A stretch of 64,000 bases of DNA from the NCBI GenBank assembly GCA_026168805.1, contig JAPFDS010000056.1, positions 62,001 to 126,000 on the forward strand. Direction: 5' to 3'. The translations under genes were made by a program, and so were the position numbers. The notes beneath the pieces are model-generated. The model was given only the letters and a program-made list of their open reading frames with translations, ran no database searches and had not been told where the DNA came from. Below, piece after piece: positions 52,829-62,114 of this stretch; the first letter of the stretch is position 1, and each line of letters begins with the position of its first letter. The stretch comes from Caryophanales bacterium (GTDB taxonomy: Bacteria; Bacillota; Bacilli; Bacillales; Amphibacillaceae).

Positions 52829-53689
52829 CTACAATAAATACGTATGTCCATCTCGTTGTTCAGCTTTTTTATTACGCATTAATCGTCCGAGCGCACGTTT
52901 AAAAGCACCTTTACTAAAGCCGAATGTTTGTTGGATATCTTCTGGATCACTCTTATCTGTAAATGGAATGCGGCCGTTATGTTCTTGCAAATAAGAAATA
53001 ATGACAGCGGCGTCTTCATCGATTCGATCTTGTTTTAACGGAAGAAGGGAGATGTTTAACGTCCCGTCTGGTTTTACGTCAATGACACGACCTTCTACAC
53101 GTTCACCTAAACGAGGTTCAAACTCGCGTTCAGAGTGGTGTAAAAAGCACCTAAATCCATCCTCTGACCAGCATGCAGCTCCTTCTTTACTCGTGTAGTA
53201 CACGGTTGCTTCAATTGGAGTATTGAATAAATCATCTGTCGCAATTTCTCTACGAGCATCAATCACGCCTTCTGTAGCAGGAAGAGCAATCAATCGTCCT
53301 AGTTGATCTTTCCCTAATGTGACAAATAAGTAGTCGCCAACATTTGGCCAAACAGATTCATATAATGGAAGGTCATCAATCGAGACGAGCATTTCTTTTT
53401 GAATGCCTATATGAACAAACGCACCTAAACCAGGAACAACATTCACCACTTCAGCCCAGTCATAAAGATCAAGCTGAACCGTTGGTAAAATTGTCGTAGC
53501 AATGACGCGATCTTCTTTGTCATTGTATAAAAACACTTCAAGAAATGCTCCAATTGTAACTTCTGTTTGCTCATCAATTTCGTTAAAGTGGAGCAAGACT
53601 TCCTGGTCCATCCATTTCAGAACGTAGCCGTTATCAATTTCTCGATCTACTTGGGTTGTTTGTACAGTACCTATTGGAATTGTATGCAT
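52829..53689 (-). CDS. cvfB: CvfB/YitL family S1 RNA-binding protein
   Basis: Homologue of the conserved virulence factor B of staphylococci and YitL of Bacillus. Three S1-like beta-barrel domains (for example VVPGLGAFVHIGIQKEMLVSIDDLP, and GERVEGRVIDVKPDGTLNISLLP) are followed by a winged helix (DPEDIQQTFGFSKGAFKRALGRLMRNKK). It binds RNA and influences gene expression. 286 residues, normal. The Shine-Dalgarno is weak (AGGT). A terminator-like hairpin and a structured stretch lie immediately upstream. Confidence 0.9.
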   Translation of the reverse strand: MHTIPIGTVQTTQVDREIDNGYVLKWMDQEVLLHFNEIDEQTEVTIGAFLEVFLYNDKEDRVIATTILPTVQLDLYDWAEVVNVVPGLGAFVHIGIQKEMLVSIDDLPLYESVWPNVGDYLFVTLGKDQLGRLIALPATEGVIDARREIATDDLFNTPIEATVYYTSKEGAACWSEDGFRCFLHHSEREFEPRLGERVEGRVIDVKPDGTLNISLLPLKQDRIDEDAAVIISYLQEHNGRIPFTDKSDPEDIQQTFGFSKGAFKRALGRLMRNKKAEQRDGHTYLL

Positions 53690-53721
53690 GTCATTTACCT
53701 ACTTTCTATTTTATACCATTT

Positions 53722-53764
53722 AAAAAAGGGATACTCATTATACTATATAAGAGTACCCCTTTTA
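53722..53764. terminator. Intrinsic terminator of the candidate RNA, upstream of cvfB
   Basis: On the minus strand AAAAGGGGTACTC pairs with GAGTATCCCTTTT (one G-U pair) and runs into T6. The + strand orientation also has TTTT, so it may work both ways. Confidence 0.75.
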
Positions 53765-54000
53765 TTACTAAAGTAACGCTAAGTTTTCTATTATATTATC
53801 CCGTTCGTTTCGGGTGGGAAATCTCTTTTCAATGAAACTTCACTTTACCGCGGTAAAAGATCTAGTTCGTACCTTCTAACTTAAACAACGTAAACCCTAC
53901 CTACTTTTACGTCCTTGCAACCCTTTAGTTGCTCCAGTGTGAATAAGAATCTACAAAAAAACGATTCGATTGCCATATTCACTTATTGTTACCCGTTCAT
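53722..54000 (-). ncRNA. Candidate structured small RNA or leader RNA between ytaF and cvfB
   Basis: This stretch has no ORF of note but has all parts of a transcription unit on the minus strand. A promoter lies at 54007-54035. Hairpins follow, in transcript order: GTGAATA/TATTCAC with GAATC/GATTC nested; GCAAC/GTTGC; CGTAAA/TTTACG; the palindrome TTTACCGCGGTAAA; CCCG/CGGG. It ends in an intrinsic terminator (AAAAGGGGTACTC with GAGTATCCCTTTT, then TT) about 33 bases before cvfB. Length would be about 280 nt. I could not match it to 6S RNA, SRP RNA or a riboswitch class that I know. It may be an independent sRNA or an attenuator of cvfB. Confidence 0.5.
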
Positions 54001-54006
54001 TAGATA

Positions 54007-54035
54007 ATTATCTCACAATACCCTTTAGAAGTCAA
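54007..54035 (-). promoter_or_regulatory. Sigma-A promoter of the candidate RNA
   Basis: TTGACT (54035-54030), exactly 17 bases, GATAAT (54012-54007), with TGTGA just before the -10. It lies after the ytaF stop codon and points toward cvfB. Confidence 0.65.
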
Positions 54036-54066
54036 TTATTTGACTATTGATGGAAGAGAATAGTAC

Positions 54067-54702
54067 CTAGAAAAAGGTTGATGATCCAATGGCAATTAAA
54101 ATTGCAGCAGGAACATATACTAACTTACGCATAATTGAATACTGAGCGAATATCGCACCGACATGAATCCCAGCAAATAAAAAAGCGCCACTCATAAAGG
54201 CGATGAATATAGTTGTCATCAGAGCGGTATACCCTAGCATAGATGCTCCAAAACCTGCTCCGAAGGCATCCATTGATAAAGCAACTCCTAATAGAAGTGC
54301 CTCAGACATTGAGATTCGCCCTGATTGATTGATATCGGCTTTAGAAGGAGTAGATATAACAGAAGATATATTTGAAGTGAAATTAGTCTTTTTAGACGTA
54401 TCTTCAGCCATTTCTTCGGCAGATAAATCTCTTCTAGAACGTAAACTATTCCAAATTGAAAATAATCCAATACATATTAAGATGACTCCGCCGATTTTAC
54501 TCGTAAAGTCAGGTGAAATAACCGACCTAAATGCTGTTCCGATGGTCATCGCTAAAAAAACAACGGTACCAGAACAGATCATAATAATACATATCGCTGG
54601 AAAAGGTACGCGAATATTTCGGAGGCCATACGTCATGCCGACGACGAAACCGTCCATACTTACAGCTGATACTAAAAAAAGCAAACCCATATAGTACAAC
54701 AT
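54067..54702 (-). CDS. ytaF: Sporulation membrane protein YtaF (MntP family)
   Basis: Six-span membrane protein of the MntP/YtaF family. The two duplicated halves open with SAVSMDGFVVGMTYGLR and GVALSMDAFGAGFGAS, where the aspartates are the presumed metal ligands. A hydrophilic insert of about 40 residues between the halves is typical of YtaF and not of MntP. 211 residues. ATG 54702 follows AAAGGGTGAG; the frame is open to 54735. YtaF genes are associated with sporulating Bacillaceae. Confidence 0.85.
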   Translation of the reverse strand: MLYYMGLLFLVSAVSMDGFVVGMTYGLRNIRVPFPAICIIMICSGTVVFLAMTIGTAFRSVISPDFTSKIGGVILICIGLFSIWNSLRSRRDLSAEEMAEDTSKKTNFTSNISSVISTPSKADINQSGRISMSEALLLGVALSMDAFGAGFGASMLGYTALMTTIFIAFMSGAFLFAGIHVGAIFAQYSIMRKLVYVPAAILIAIGSSTFF

Positions 54703-54920
54703 AGTCTCACCCTTTAATTCCTTGGTGTGTATCAAGTAAAGAAAGGAGATTGCGAAGGTTTTTATCTCCTGACGTTATTAGTGTATGGACATCAACCCTT
54801 GTATGCATAGGCAACCGCCACGTTCACGGTAAAATTGAAGATAACTTATTCATGTATTCCTATGAATCAAGTGAATATGAGCAAACATATTGAATGAATA
54901 ATAAAAAATAATTGAATTTG

Positions 54921-54950
54921 TTTACTTGGAATACATTTGTCATGTATAAT
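54921..54950 (+). promoter_or_regulatory. Promoter of the ferredoxin gene
   Basis: TTTACT (54921-54926), 18-base spacer, perfect TATAAT (54945-54950), about 80 bases before the ferredoxin ATG. Confidence 0.55.
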
Positions 54951-55029
54951 CAAATATAAGATTATTACATCTAAGAACAGTAGATGTAAACATAGATATG
55001 CATTCACCATGTAAGGAGGTATTATATAG

Positions 55030-55269
55030 ATGGCTTTTGTTATTTTAGATCCATGTCAAAATGAAAAATCAGGCGAATGTGTCACAGTTTGCCCAGTCGA
55101 TTGCATTGAGGAAGGGAAAGATCAATTTTACATTGATCCAGACATTTGTATCGATTGTGGTGCATGTGTCGCTGTTTGCCCGGTTGATGCGATTGTAGAA
55201 GAGTATGATCTAACACCTGACCAAGAAGTTTACTTGGAAAAGGCCGAAGATTTCTTTGCTGATAAATAA
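55030..55269 (+). CDS. fer: 7Fe-type ferredoxin
   Basis: A 79-residue acidic electron carrier. Cys9, 17 and 50 would hold a [3Fe-4S] cluster and Cys21, 40, 43 and 46 a [4Fe-4S] cluster; Cys25 is extra. The C-x7-C-x3-CP spacing of the first half is that of the 7Fe ferredoxins, in contrast to the single-cluster ferredoxin of some bacilli. AAGGAGG lies before the ATG. Own promoter and terminator. Confidence 0.92.
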   Translation: MAFVILDPCQNEKSGECVTVCPVDCIEEGKDQFYIDPDICIDCGACVAVCPVDAIVEEYDLTPDQEVYLEKAEDFFADK

Positions 55270-55283
55270 TAATATACACATAT

Positions 55284-55316
55284 AAAACAGGCTATTACGA
55301 ATGGCCTGTTTTTTTA
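55284..55316 (+). terminator. Terminator after ferredoxin gene
   Basis: AAAACAGGC pairs with GCCTGTTTT around an A/T-rich loop with T7 at the exit. Confidence 0.85.
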
Positions 55317-55398
55317 TGTCTACTATTCACAATAATTGAACGATATCTGTTATACTTTTTTCTATGAATCTTCAAAAAAGAAAGGAATGACGATACAT

Positions 55399-56178
55399 AT
55401 GACAATCATACATGTAGAAGACGTATCTTGGCGACGAAATGGAAAGTATATTCTGAATGATATTCATTGGAAAGTAAATAAGGGTGAACATTGGGCTATT
55501 TTAGGATTGAATGGATCAGGAAAAACAACTTTACTAAATATGTTAAATGGCTATATTTGGCCAACGACTGGAAAAGTGACGGTTTTGAATGAACCGTTTG
55601 GTCAGACTGATATTCGTGCACTACGAAAACGGATTGGTTGGGTGAGTTCTTCTTTGCAAGAACGTATACTCGCTACGCAAAAAGTAGAGCAAATTGTCAT
55701 AAGTGGAAAGTTCGGTTCAACAGGATTGTATGATGACCGTAGTCACTTAGATGAAGAAAAAGCTTATACATTACTTGAGCAACTACAATGTGCCCATTTG
55801 CAAGGAAAAGAATATGGCGTTTGTTCGCAAGGAGAGCAGCAAAAAGTGTTAATTGCTCGTGCATTAATGGCTGATCCTGAACTACTTATTTTAGATGAGC
55901 CTACAAATGGACTTGATTTTATCGCCCGAGAGAAGTTGCTGGATGCGATTACTTTAATTACAGAAGAAGCAGATTCTCCAACACTATTATTTGTAACGCA
56001 TCATGTAGAGGAAATATCCCCACTTTTTACGCATACACTTTTAATGAAGAATGGAACTGTATTTTCAAAAGGAACACGTAATGAAATTTTTCAAAGCACT
56101 TCAATGTCTACATTTTTCGACAAAAATGTTATCGTTGAATGGAAATTTAATCGTCCTTCGCTAACAATCCCAGAGTAA
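55399..56178 (+). CDS. ylmA: ABC ATPase, YlmA-like, without its own permease
   Basis: Single ATP-binding protein of the YlmA type: VEDVSWRRNGKYILNDIHW opening, Walker A GLNGSGKTT, NMLNGYIWPT, signature VCSQGEQQKVLIARA with a divergent CSQGE in place of LSGGE, and Walker B LLILDEPTNGLD. No permease gene is near. About 260 residues. Two in-frame ATGs (55387, 55399) are possible; the one giving the conserved N-terminus is used. Its role is unknown. Confidence 0.82.
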   Translation: MTIIHVEDVSWRRNGKYILNDIHWKVNKGEHWAILGLNGSGKTTLLNMLNGYIWPTTGKVTVLNEPFGQTDIRALRKRIGWVSSSLQERILATQKVEQIVISGKFGSTGLYDDRSHLDEEKAYTLLEQLQCAHLQGKEYGVCSQGEQQKVLIARALMADPELLILDEPTNGLDFIAREKLLDAITLITEEADSPTLLFVTHHVEEISPLFTHTLLMKNGTVFSKGTRNEIFQSTSMSTFFDKNVIVEWKFNRPSLTIPE

Positions 56179-56390
56179 ACAGATATACGTTATGAATTTT
56201 AGGGCATTAATACCTAATAAACGTAAAAAAATATTAAAAAACACTAGGAGAAAACACACATTTTATGAAATCTGTGTAGCAAGGTTTTAATAATGTAGTA
56301 ACATAAATATATATACTTTGAATCATGTAAAAAGTTATGGCAAGAAATTATTTTAGAGCTTTAAAAAAATGAATACATAGGAGGAATGAA

Positions 56391-58088
56391 ATGAAAAAGT
56401 GTCCATACTGTCATGAAGAAGTATCTTCGAATGCTCAATTTTGTAATCATTGCGGAGAAAATATAGCAAGTAATGAAGAAGAACAAGGGCAAGAAGATTC
56501 GACATCTTCAGACGAAATGCAATCACAATCGCAAGAAGGTGCACCTGTAGACCATGAGGAGTCTACTTCTATACCCCCTGCTGAACAGGAGCAAGAACTA
56601 GTAGAAGTGGAACAAACGGAGGAAATTTTTTCCCAAGAAGGAGTGTCTGCAACTTCAGAAGAAACGGTAGTACCAGCAGGAACATCAGCTGGACCACCTG
56701 CAACACCAAAGAAAAACAATAAAAATAAATGGTATATTGGCATCGTCGCAATCATAGCAGTTTTAGGTATTGGTTTATATGCATTAGGAAAATCATTGAC
56801 ATCTGAAACACATATTATAAACAATTTTGAACAAGCTGTTGAAGATGGAGATACAAAAGAGTTAAAAGAGTTATTGGAATCAGATAATAAAGATATGAAA
56901 ATTACAGATGAGGGTCTCGAAGCATTTGTAGCATTGTACGAAAATGATGAAAGTCAACTAAAACAGGTTGTAAAACATTTAAAAAGCGAGGCAAGTGGAA
57001 GCTTCTCAACACTTTCAATGTATCCTGTAAATATTCAGAAGGATGGGAAAAAGTGGTTGTTGTTTGATGATTATAAACTAGTTGTAAGCCCTGTATATTT
57101 TACGGTAAGCACGAACTACAAAGATACAACTATTTATGTAGAGGACGAAGAGGTAGCAGTAGCAGATAAAGAATACTTTGATACAGAAATAGGACCATTC
57201 ATGCCAGGTGAATACACACTCAGAGCGGTTCATGATAACGGTTTTTCAAATTTAGATGTTGAGGAAGTCATTTCCCATAGTGATCCAGATTTTACCGAAT
57301 ACGTAGATTTACAAATTGATGGTTCAGCAGTGTATTTTTCATTTGATGAATATAATTATAGTGAACTAAATTCGATTAAACTATATATCAATGGGAAAGA
57401 AACAGACTATGATTTAATTGATGATACTTATGTAGAACCATTATTAACGGACGGTTCAATGAATGCATCTTTTGAAGCTGAATTACCATGGGGAACCATC
57501 TTAACAGAAGAAATACCAATTGATAGTACAGATGTTGTAGTGAACTTTGCACAAAATGAAGAATTTCAGGAAGAAATTATTGATATTGTGATGGATTTCA
57601 ATGAAGAATTCATTAAATTTTATGCAGAGCTAGATGTGGATGATTTAACGACTGTTTCGATTAACTTTGCCGAATTGTTAGTTGAAGAAGCCGCTATAAA
57701 TCTCGATAGTGGATTAGAGTATAAAGGGTCATTCCATGGAGCAGAGTTCTATCTAGATTCATTTAATCTTTCTCAAGAATACAATGATGTCTGGTTTGTA
57801 GAAGTAGACGGAATTGTATACACAGAAGAGGCGATATATGAAGACGGAGAAGAAGAGCCAATGGAACAATTGGAAGACGAAAGACGGTTTATTTTAGGAT
57901 TTGATCAATCAAGTAAAGAATGGATTGTGAATGGAATGGATTATCCTAGTTGGATGGATGAAGATGATTTAGAACGCTTTACGGTAGAAAATCCAGAAAC
58001 ATATACATCCAAGTGGAATAGCAAAAAGGATAAAAAAGACAAAAAAGATAAAAAGGATAAAAAAGACAAGGACAAAGATAAGGACTAG
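56391..58088 (+). CDS. Zinc-ribbon membrane protein, TcaA/YvbJ family
   Basis: Single-span protein of the TcaA family. A cytosolic zinc ribbon (Cys4, 7, 19, 22; KCPYCHE and CNHCGE) is followed by an acidic linker, a span (WYIGIVAIIAVLGIGLYALG) and extracellular TcaA-type domains starting at HIINNFEQAVEDGD. TcaA homologues affect glycopeptide susceptibility and the cell envelope. The tail is an unusual run of alternating Lys-Asp repeats (about 20 residues). GGAGG lies before the ATG. Confidence 0.85.
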   Translation: MKKCPYCHEEVSSNAQFCNHCGENIASNEEEQGQEDSTSSDEMQSQSQEGAPVDHEESTSIPPAEQEQELVEVEQTEEIFSQEGVSATSEETVVPAGTSAGPPATPKKNNKNKWYIGIVAIIAVLGIGLYALGKSLTSETHIINNFEQAVEDGDTKELKELLESDNKDMKITDEGLEAFVALYENDESQLKQVVKHLKSEASGSFSTLSMYPVNIQKDGKKWLLFDDYKLVVSPVYFTVSTNYKDTTIYVEDEEVAVADKEYFDTEIGPFMPGEYTLRAVHDNGFSNLDVEEVISHSDPDFTEYVDLQIDGSAVYFSFDEYNYSELNSIKLYINGKETDYDLIDDTYVEPLLTDGSMNASFEAELPWGTILTEEIPIDSTDVVVNFAQNEEFQEEIIDIVMDFNEEFIKFYAELDVDDLTTVSINFAELLVEEAAINLDSGLEYKGSFHGAEFYLDSFNLSQEYNDVWFVEVDGIVYTEEAIYEDGEEEPMEQLEDERRFILGFDQSSKEWIVNGMDYPSWMDEDDLERFTVENPETYTSKWNSKKDKKDKKDKKDKKDKDKDKD

Positions 58089-58135
58089 GACGACGATTAA
58101 TCGTACACATAACCATGGTTCATGTCATGAATAAT

Positions 58136-58174
58136 AAAAGATGTACTGCTAGAGATGAGCAGTACATCTTTTTG
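58136..58174 (+). terminator. Terminator after the TcaA-like gene
   Basis: AAAAGATGTACTGCT (58136-58150) pairs perfectly with AGCAGTACATCTTTT (58158-58172), with T's behind. Confidence 0.9.
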
Positions 58175-58277
58175 TTCAATGAGTAAATAGAAGTACCCTT
58201 TTTCTAAAAAAATTGGTATACTACATGTAGGTCTTTATTAACGGTAATAAAGTATGATATGACAAAGGAGCTTCAAT

Positions 58278-59189
58278 ATGGCAAAAACAAAGCAAGACAT
58301 ACTGTTAGAAAGTGGAACGAATGAATTGGAAGTCATTTTATTTAATATAGGATCAAACGTGTTTGGCATAAACGTATTAAAAGTACGTGAAATTATTCAT
58401 GCGCAGGAAGTAAATCCGATCCCCCGGTCACATCCTCATATAGAAGGGGTTATCAGGCTTCGGGAAGAAGTGTTGCCAGTGATCCATCTTTCAGGTGTTT
58501 TAGGTCTTGAAGATAGTCCAAACCCTCTAAACGACCGGTTCATTATTACAGAACTCAATAAACAACGATTAGCTTTTAGAGTACACGAGGTGGAAAGGAT
58601 ACATAGAATATCTTGGGAACAGATTGAAAAGCCCGATGATCTATCGGCTGGAGAACAAGCATATGCCATTGGAATTATCTCTATTGAAGATGATATTTCT
58701 ATTTTGCTTGATTTTGAAAAGGTTGTAGTAGAAATAAATCCAACTTCTGGAGTGCATGTAGATGATATTAAACAACTAGGTGTCAGAGAACGTAGTGAAA
58801 AACAACTGGTTGTTGCAGAAGACTCTCCAATTCTAAGACGATTACTTGTCGACACGTTATCCGAAGCGGGATATGATCGTGTAACGGTATTTGAGAACGG
58901 AAAAGAAGCATGGAGCTATTTGGATAAATTAGCCTCTAATGAGGGGAGCAGTCCTACTGAACACGTACAGTTAATTGTAACGGATATTGAAATGCCGCAA
59001 ATGGATGGACATCATCTAACCGCACGAATTAAAGAGAATGATCGTCTGAAAGATATCCCGGTTGTTATATTCTCGTCGTTGATTACTCAAGATTTACAAA
59101 CGAGAGGAGAAAAGCTAGGTGCATCTGCACAAATAACGAAACCAGAAATTATTGAATTAGTTCAAACAATTGATGCGCATATATTATAG
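58278..59189 (+). CDS. cheV: Chemotaxis coupling protein CheV
   Basis: CheW-like coupling domain (residues ~15-155) fused to a receiver domain (~172-300). It links chemoreceptors to CheA and takes part in adaptation. The receiver has EDS acidic residues, the phosphorylated Asp in IVTDIEMPQMDGH and Lys in ITKPEI. AAAGGAG lies nine bases upstream. No other chemotaxis gene is in the window, so it is a stand-alone locus, as in Bacillus. Confidence 0.93.
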   Translation: MAKTKQDILLESGTNELEVILFNIGSNVFGINVLKVREIIHAQEVNPIPRSHPHIEGVIRLREEVLPVIHLSGVLGLEDSPNPLNDRFIITELNKQRLAFRVHEVERIHRISWEQIEKPDDLSAGEQAYAIGIISIEDDISILLDFEKVVVEINPTSGVHVDDIKQLGVRERSEKQLVVAEDSPILRRLLVDTLSEAGYDRVTVFENGKEAWSYLDKLASNEGSSPTEHVQLIVTDIEMPQMDGHHLTARIKENDRLKDIPVVIFSSLITQDLQTRGEKLGASAQITKPEIIELVQTIDAHIL

Positions 59190-59195
59190 AGATCC

Positions 59196-59225
59196 AAAAG
59201 AGTGAATATATTTCACTCTTTTTTT
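59196..59225 (+). terminator. Terminator after cheV
   Basis: AAAGAGTGAA (59197-59206) pairs with TTCACTCTTT (59212-59221) around five bases, followed by T's. Confidence 0.88.
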
Positions 59226-59463
59226 GTAGGAAATAATGGGATCAAAAGCGTCTAACACTAGAACTTTTCCCTTAGGGATTAAGGATGGAAAATATTTCAT
59301 TTATGTTCAAAAGTACTATATCTTTTGAAAGATAGTTTGCTAAAATTAAGAGAGAATATACATAGACTTGTAATCTCATACGTATGGTTGTCTCAATATT
59401 CCAAAAGATAGATTGGAAGAGTCATGTAGCATTATATTCAATTAAATAGAAGAGGGGAAAAGT

Positions 59464-61812
59464 ATGGCTACCACACAGGAAAGTAATCGATTAACAATAG
59501 GACGCATATTAGGAATTTTTGCAATTGCATTTTTTCTTATGATTGGTTTTACAACAAACTACATAAAAGCGGAAGAAGGTGAAAAGAAAGTCACCATCCT
59601 ACATACGAATGACATTCATGCGCAAATTGATGATTTCGCAAAACTGGCAGCTTATAAAAAGAAGGCAGAAGAAGAGTCTGATATTTTCTTTTATGTAGAT
59701 GCTGGTGACATCTTTAGTGGAAATCCAGTTGTAGACATGAACGATGGCGAACCTATTGTGGAACTACTTAATCTAGTTGGACTGGATTTAATAGGGATTG
59801 GTAACCATGAATACGACTATGGAGTAGAAGCATTAAACGAAAGAATTGAACAAGCTAATTTTCCATTTCTAAGCGCAAATACAGAAGTAACAACCTCTAA
59901 ATACAAACAACCAAAACCATATTGGACTACTGAAAAAGATGGTGTAACCTTTGGGTTTATTGCGTTAACGCAAGCACCTCCAGCAACTGCGCCTAAAAAT
60001 ATTGAAGGAATAGAATTTCATTCATACAAAGAAACTATTGAAAAGTATGCTCATGAACTTAAAGGCGTAGATGTTTTAATTGGTGTAAATCACATTGGTC
60101 TCAATGAAGATCGTAAACTAGCAGAAGAGTTTGATATATTTGATGCGATTATCGGTGGGCATTCACATACAGAAATGAAAAAGGAAGAAGTCATAAATGA
60201 CACAACAATTGTTCAAACAGGATCTCATTTAAATAATGTTGGAAACATGACAATTACATTAGGTGAAGATAATAACGTTGAGTCCATAGATTGGACGCTA
60301 CAACCTATAGAAGATTTAACAGAAAAAGATGATAACATACAACAATCGATTGATAAGTATAATGCTCAAATGGAAGACCAACTTACACAAGAGATTGGAG
60401 AAACAAAAGCACTAAACCGAGGCGCAAGATATGAACGTGATACGTCTCTCGGTAATTTTTGGACAGATGCATTGCGTAGAGTGGTAGACAATAGCGATAT
60501 TGCTGTGACAAATAATGGGGGAATTCGTGCTGATATCCCTGCAGGAATGTTAACGTATGGGGATATTTATAAAGTCGAACCATTTGGAAATGAAGTCATG
60601 GTCATAGAAATGACCGGGGATGCAATTTTAGATGTATTAGAATATTCTTATACGAGAGATGATAGGAATCAAATTGACTTACAAACATCTGGGTTAGAGT
60701 ATGTAATAAATACAGATATTTATGGCGCATTAGATCATATTGAGGCGACTGTTGATGGTCAAACTATTGATGAAAATGAAACATACACTGTTGTAGTCCC
60801 TGACTATATTGGTACTGGAGGATCTGGCTATGACTTTAAAGGAGAGGTCATAACAGGTAAAGCTGGTTTAATGACAGATGCCATGATTGATTATGCGGAA
60901 GCTCTGATTCAAAGAGACGGTATAATTGATGTAGTAGCTGAAAATCGAATAGAAATTGTTACTGCTGATTTACATGAAGTTTCTATTGCTGAAGCACAAC
61001 AATTAAAAGATGGTGATTGGGCACAGTTAGAAGGTGTTGTTCTTACTGATATCGACTTCTTGGAAGAAGGAAGTATTTATATGAATGACGGCACAGCAGG
61101 ACTTATAATAGATAAGCCTCATGAAGACGTGGTAGAAGGTGACTACATTCAATTAATAGGGAAGATTCAAGTTGAAAATGGAGAAGTGAAATTTAGTTCT
61201 GTATCTGAAATTGAAATAATGGAAGAAAATTATGCATTACCTGAACCGAGACGAATAACAATCGAAGAAATTAATAATTTGTCACCTGGTGAATTAGTGT
61301 CTTTAGATTCATATGCATTTATTGATACAGAAATTTTGAACGAAGAAGGGTCATTCAAAATAGATTTGAATGTAAGTACAAAAGAAGATGCAAAACATTT
61401 TCCAGTCATAGTCGATCATCGTTTAGGCATGTCTCATGAAGATATTTCTAAAAATGATATGCTAGAAGTTACAGGGATCGTGAGAGAAAATGAAGAGGGA
61501 TTATATATTCAACCAAGGAACGTACAAGATATTATTATACATGAAGGTGAAGAAGAAAAACCAGAAGACCTCGAAAAGCCTGTGAAAGATGAATCTACGA
61601 GTGGCGGTCCATCAGATTCAGATGAAAAAAATAACAACAAAACTGAAGATGTACCATCTGTAACAGATGAAGATAACGATAATCTAGAAGGAAGTGCACT
61701 TCCAAAAACAGCAACAAATACATGGAATATATTGCTCATTGGAGGCGTATTATTCATTCTAGGAAGTGGGTTATTATTTGTTATCCAACGTAAAAGAAGC
61801 ATGAGTAATTGA
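59464..61812 (+). CDS. Cell-wall anchored 5'-nucleotidase / UDP-sugar hydrolase
   Basis: Secreted metallophosphoesterase of the 5'-nucleotidase family, 782 residues. Signal peptide (ILGIFAIAFFLMIGFTTNYIKA), then the catalytic domain with HTNDIHAQ, DAGDIFSG, GNHEYDYG, GVNHIGLNED and GGHSHTE. The 5'-nucleotidase C domain (ALNRGARYERDTSLGNFWTDA, VTNNGGIRAD) follows. Two OB-like domains (residues ~500-690) separate it from the sorting signal LPKTA, a span and a basic tail (RKRS). It is therefore exposed on the wall and would release phosphate or nucleosides from nucleotides. GAGGGG precedes the ATG. No sortase is in the window. Confidence 0.92.
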   Translation: MATTQESNRLTIGRILGIFAIAFFLMIGFTTNYIKAEEGEKKVTILHTNDIHAQIDDFAKLAAYKKKAEEESDIFFYVDAGDIFSGNPVVDMNDGEPIVELLNLVGLDLIGIGNHEYDYGVEALNERIEQANFPFLSANTEVTTSKYKQPKPYWTTEKDGVTFGFIALTQAPPATAPKNIEGIEFHSYKETIEKYAHELKGVDVLIGVNHIGLNEDRKLAEEFDIFDAIIGGHSHTEMKKEEVINDTTIVQTGSHLNNVGNMTITLGEDNNVESIDWTLQPIEDLTEKDDNIQQSIDKYNAQMEDQLTQEIGETKALNRGARYERDTSLGNFWTDALRRVVDNSDIAVTNNGGIRADIPAGMLTYGDIYKVEPFGNEVMVIEMTGDAILDVLEYSYTRDDRNQIDLQTSGLEYVINTDIYGALDHIEATVDGQTIDENETYTVVVPDYIGTGGSGYDFKGEVITGKAGLMTDAMIDYAEALIQRDGIIDVVAENRIEIVTADLHEVSIAEAQQLKDGDWAQLEGVVLTDIDFLEEGSIYMNDGTAGLIIDKPHEDVVEGDYIQLIGKIQVENGEVKFSSVSEIEIMEENYALPEPRRITIEEINNLSPGELVSLDSYAFIDTEILNEEGSFKIDLNVSTKEDAKHFPVIVDHRLGMSHEDISKNDMLEVTGIVRENEEGLYIQPRNVQDIIIHEGEEEKPEDLEKPVKDESTSGGPSDSDEKNNNKTEDVPSVTDEDNDNLEGSALPKTATNTWNILLIGGVLFILGSGLLFVIQRKRSMSN

Positions 61813-61871
61813 TAAAATGATTTCTCTAAACATCAAGATATGATAAAGTACAACATAAAAGGGGAGATATT

Positions 61872-62090
61872 GTGAAGAAAGATGTTCATATTTACTTGAA
61901 TAATATCCCTTTGCAAATGCATTATGGTGCAACACATAAACATGCATTACTCCGACTGAATGAAAACTTGTACAAAAAGGTCGTTCAAAATGAAGCTGAA
62001 ATTCATGATGATAGAGGAAATAAGGTTCAAATAGATGGGGCTTTAGAAGAAGGCGTATCCTATTATGTACACGAATATAAAAATGACTAG
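61872..62090 (+). CDS. Small protein of unknown function
   Basis: A 72-residue protein beginning with GTG at 61872, with GGGGAGA four bases upstream. The sequence (MKKDVHIYLNNIPLQMHYG, EIHDDRGNKVQIDGALEEGVSYYVHEY) reads as an alpha/beta protein and has no membrane span. It lies between two nucleotidase genes with a terminator overlapping its stop codon. I do not recognise it. Confidence 0.65.
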   Translation: MKKDVHIYLNNIPLQMHYGATHKHALLRLNENLYKKVVQNEAEIHDDRGNKVQIDGALEEGVSYYVHEYKND

Positions 62091-62112
62091 GAATGCAATT
62101 CCTAGTCATTTT
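62080..62112. terminator. Bidirectional terminator overlapping the end of the small gene
   Basis: AAAATGACTAGGAAT (62080-62094) pairs perfectly with ATTCCTAGTCATTTT (62098-62112) around three bases. It serves the small gene and the convergent phosphatase. Confidence 0.9.
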
Positions 62113-62114
62113 CC

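Noticed and set aside
53765-54000. c-di-GMP (GEMM) or other known riboswitch in the cvfB leader
   Set aside because: A GTAGGTAGGG word recalled GEMM, but the required conserved core and helix order are missing; nor do TPP, SAM, ydaO, yybP-ykoY or THF motifs fit.
56447-56824. Long minus-strand frames opposite the TcaA-like, CheV and nucleotidase genes
   Set aside because: They are low-complexity shadows of codon bias on the coding strand, without ribosome binding sites.
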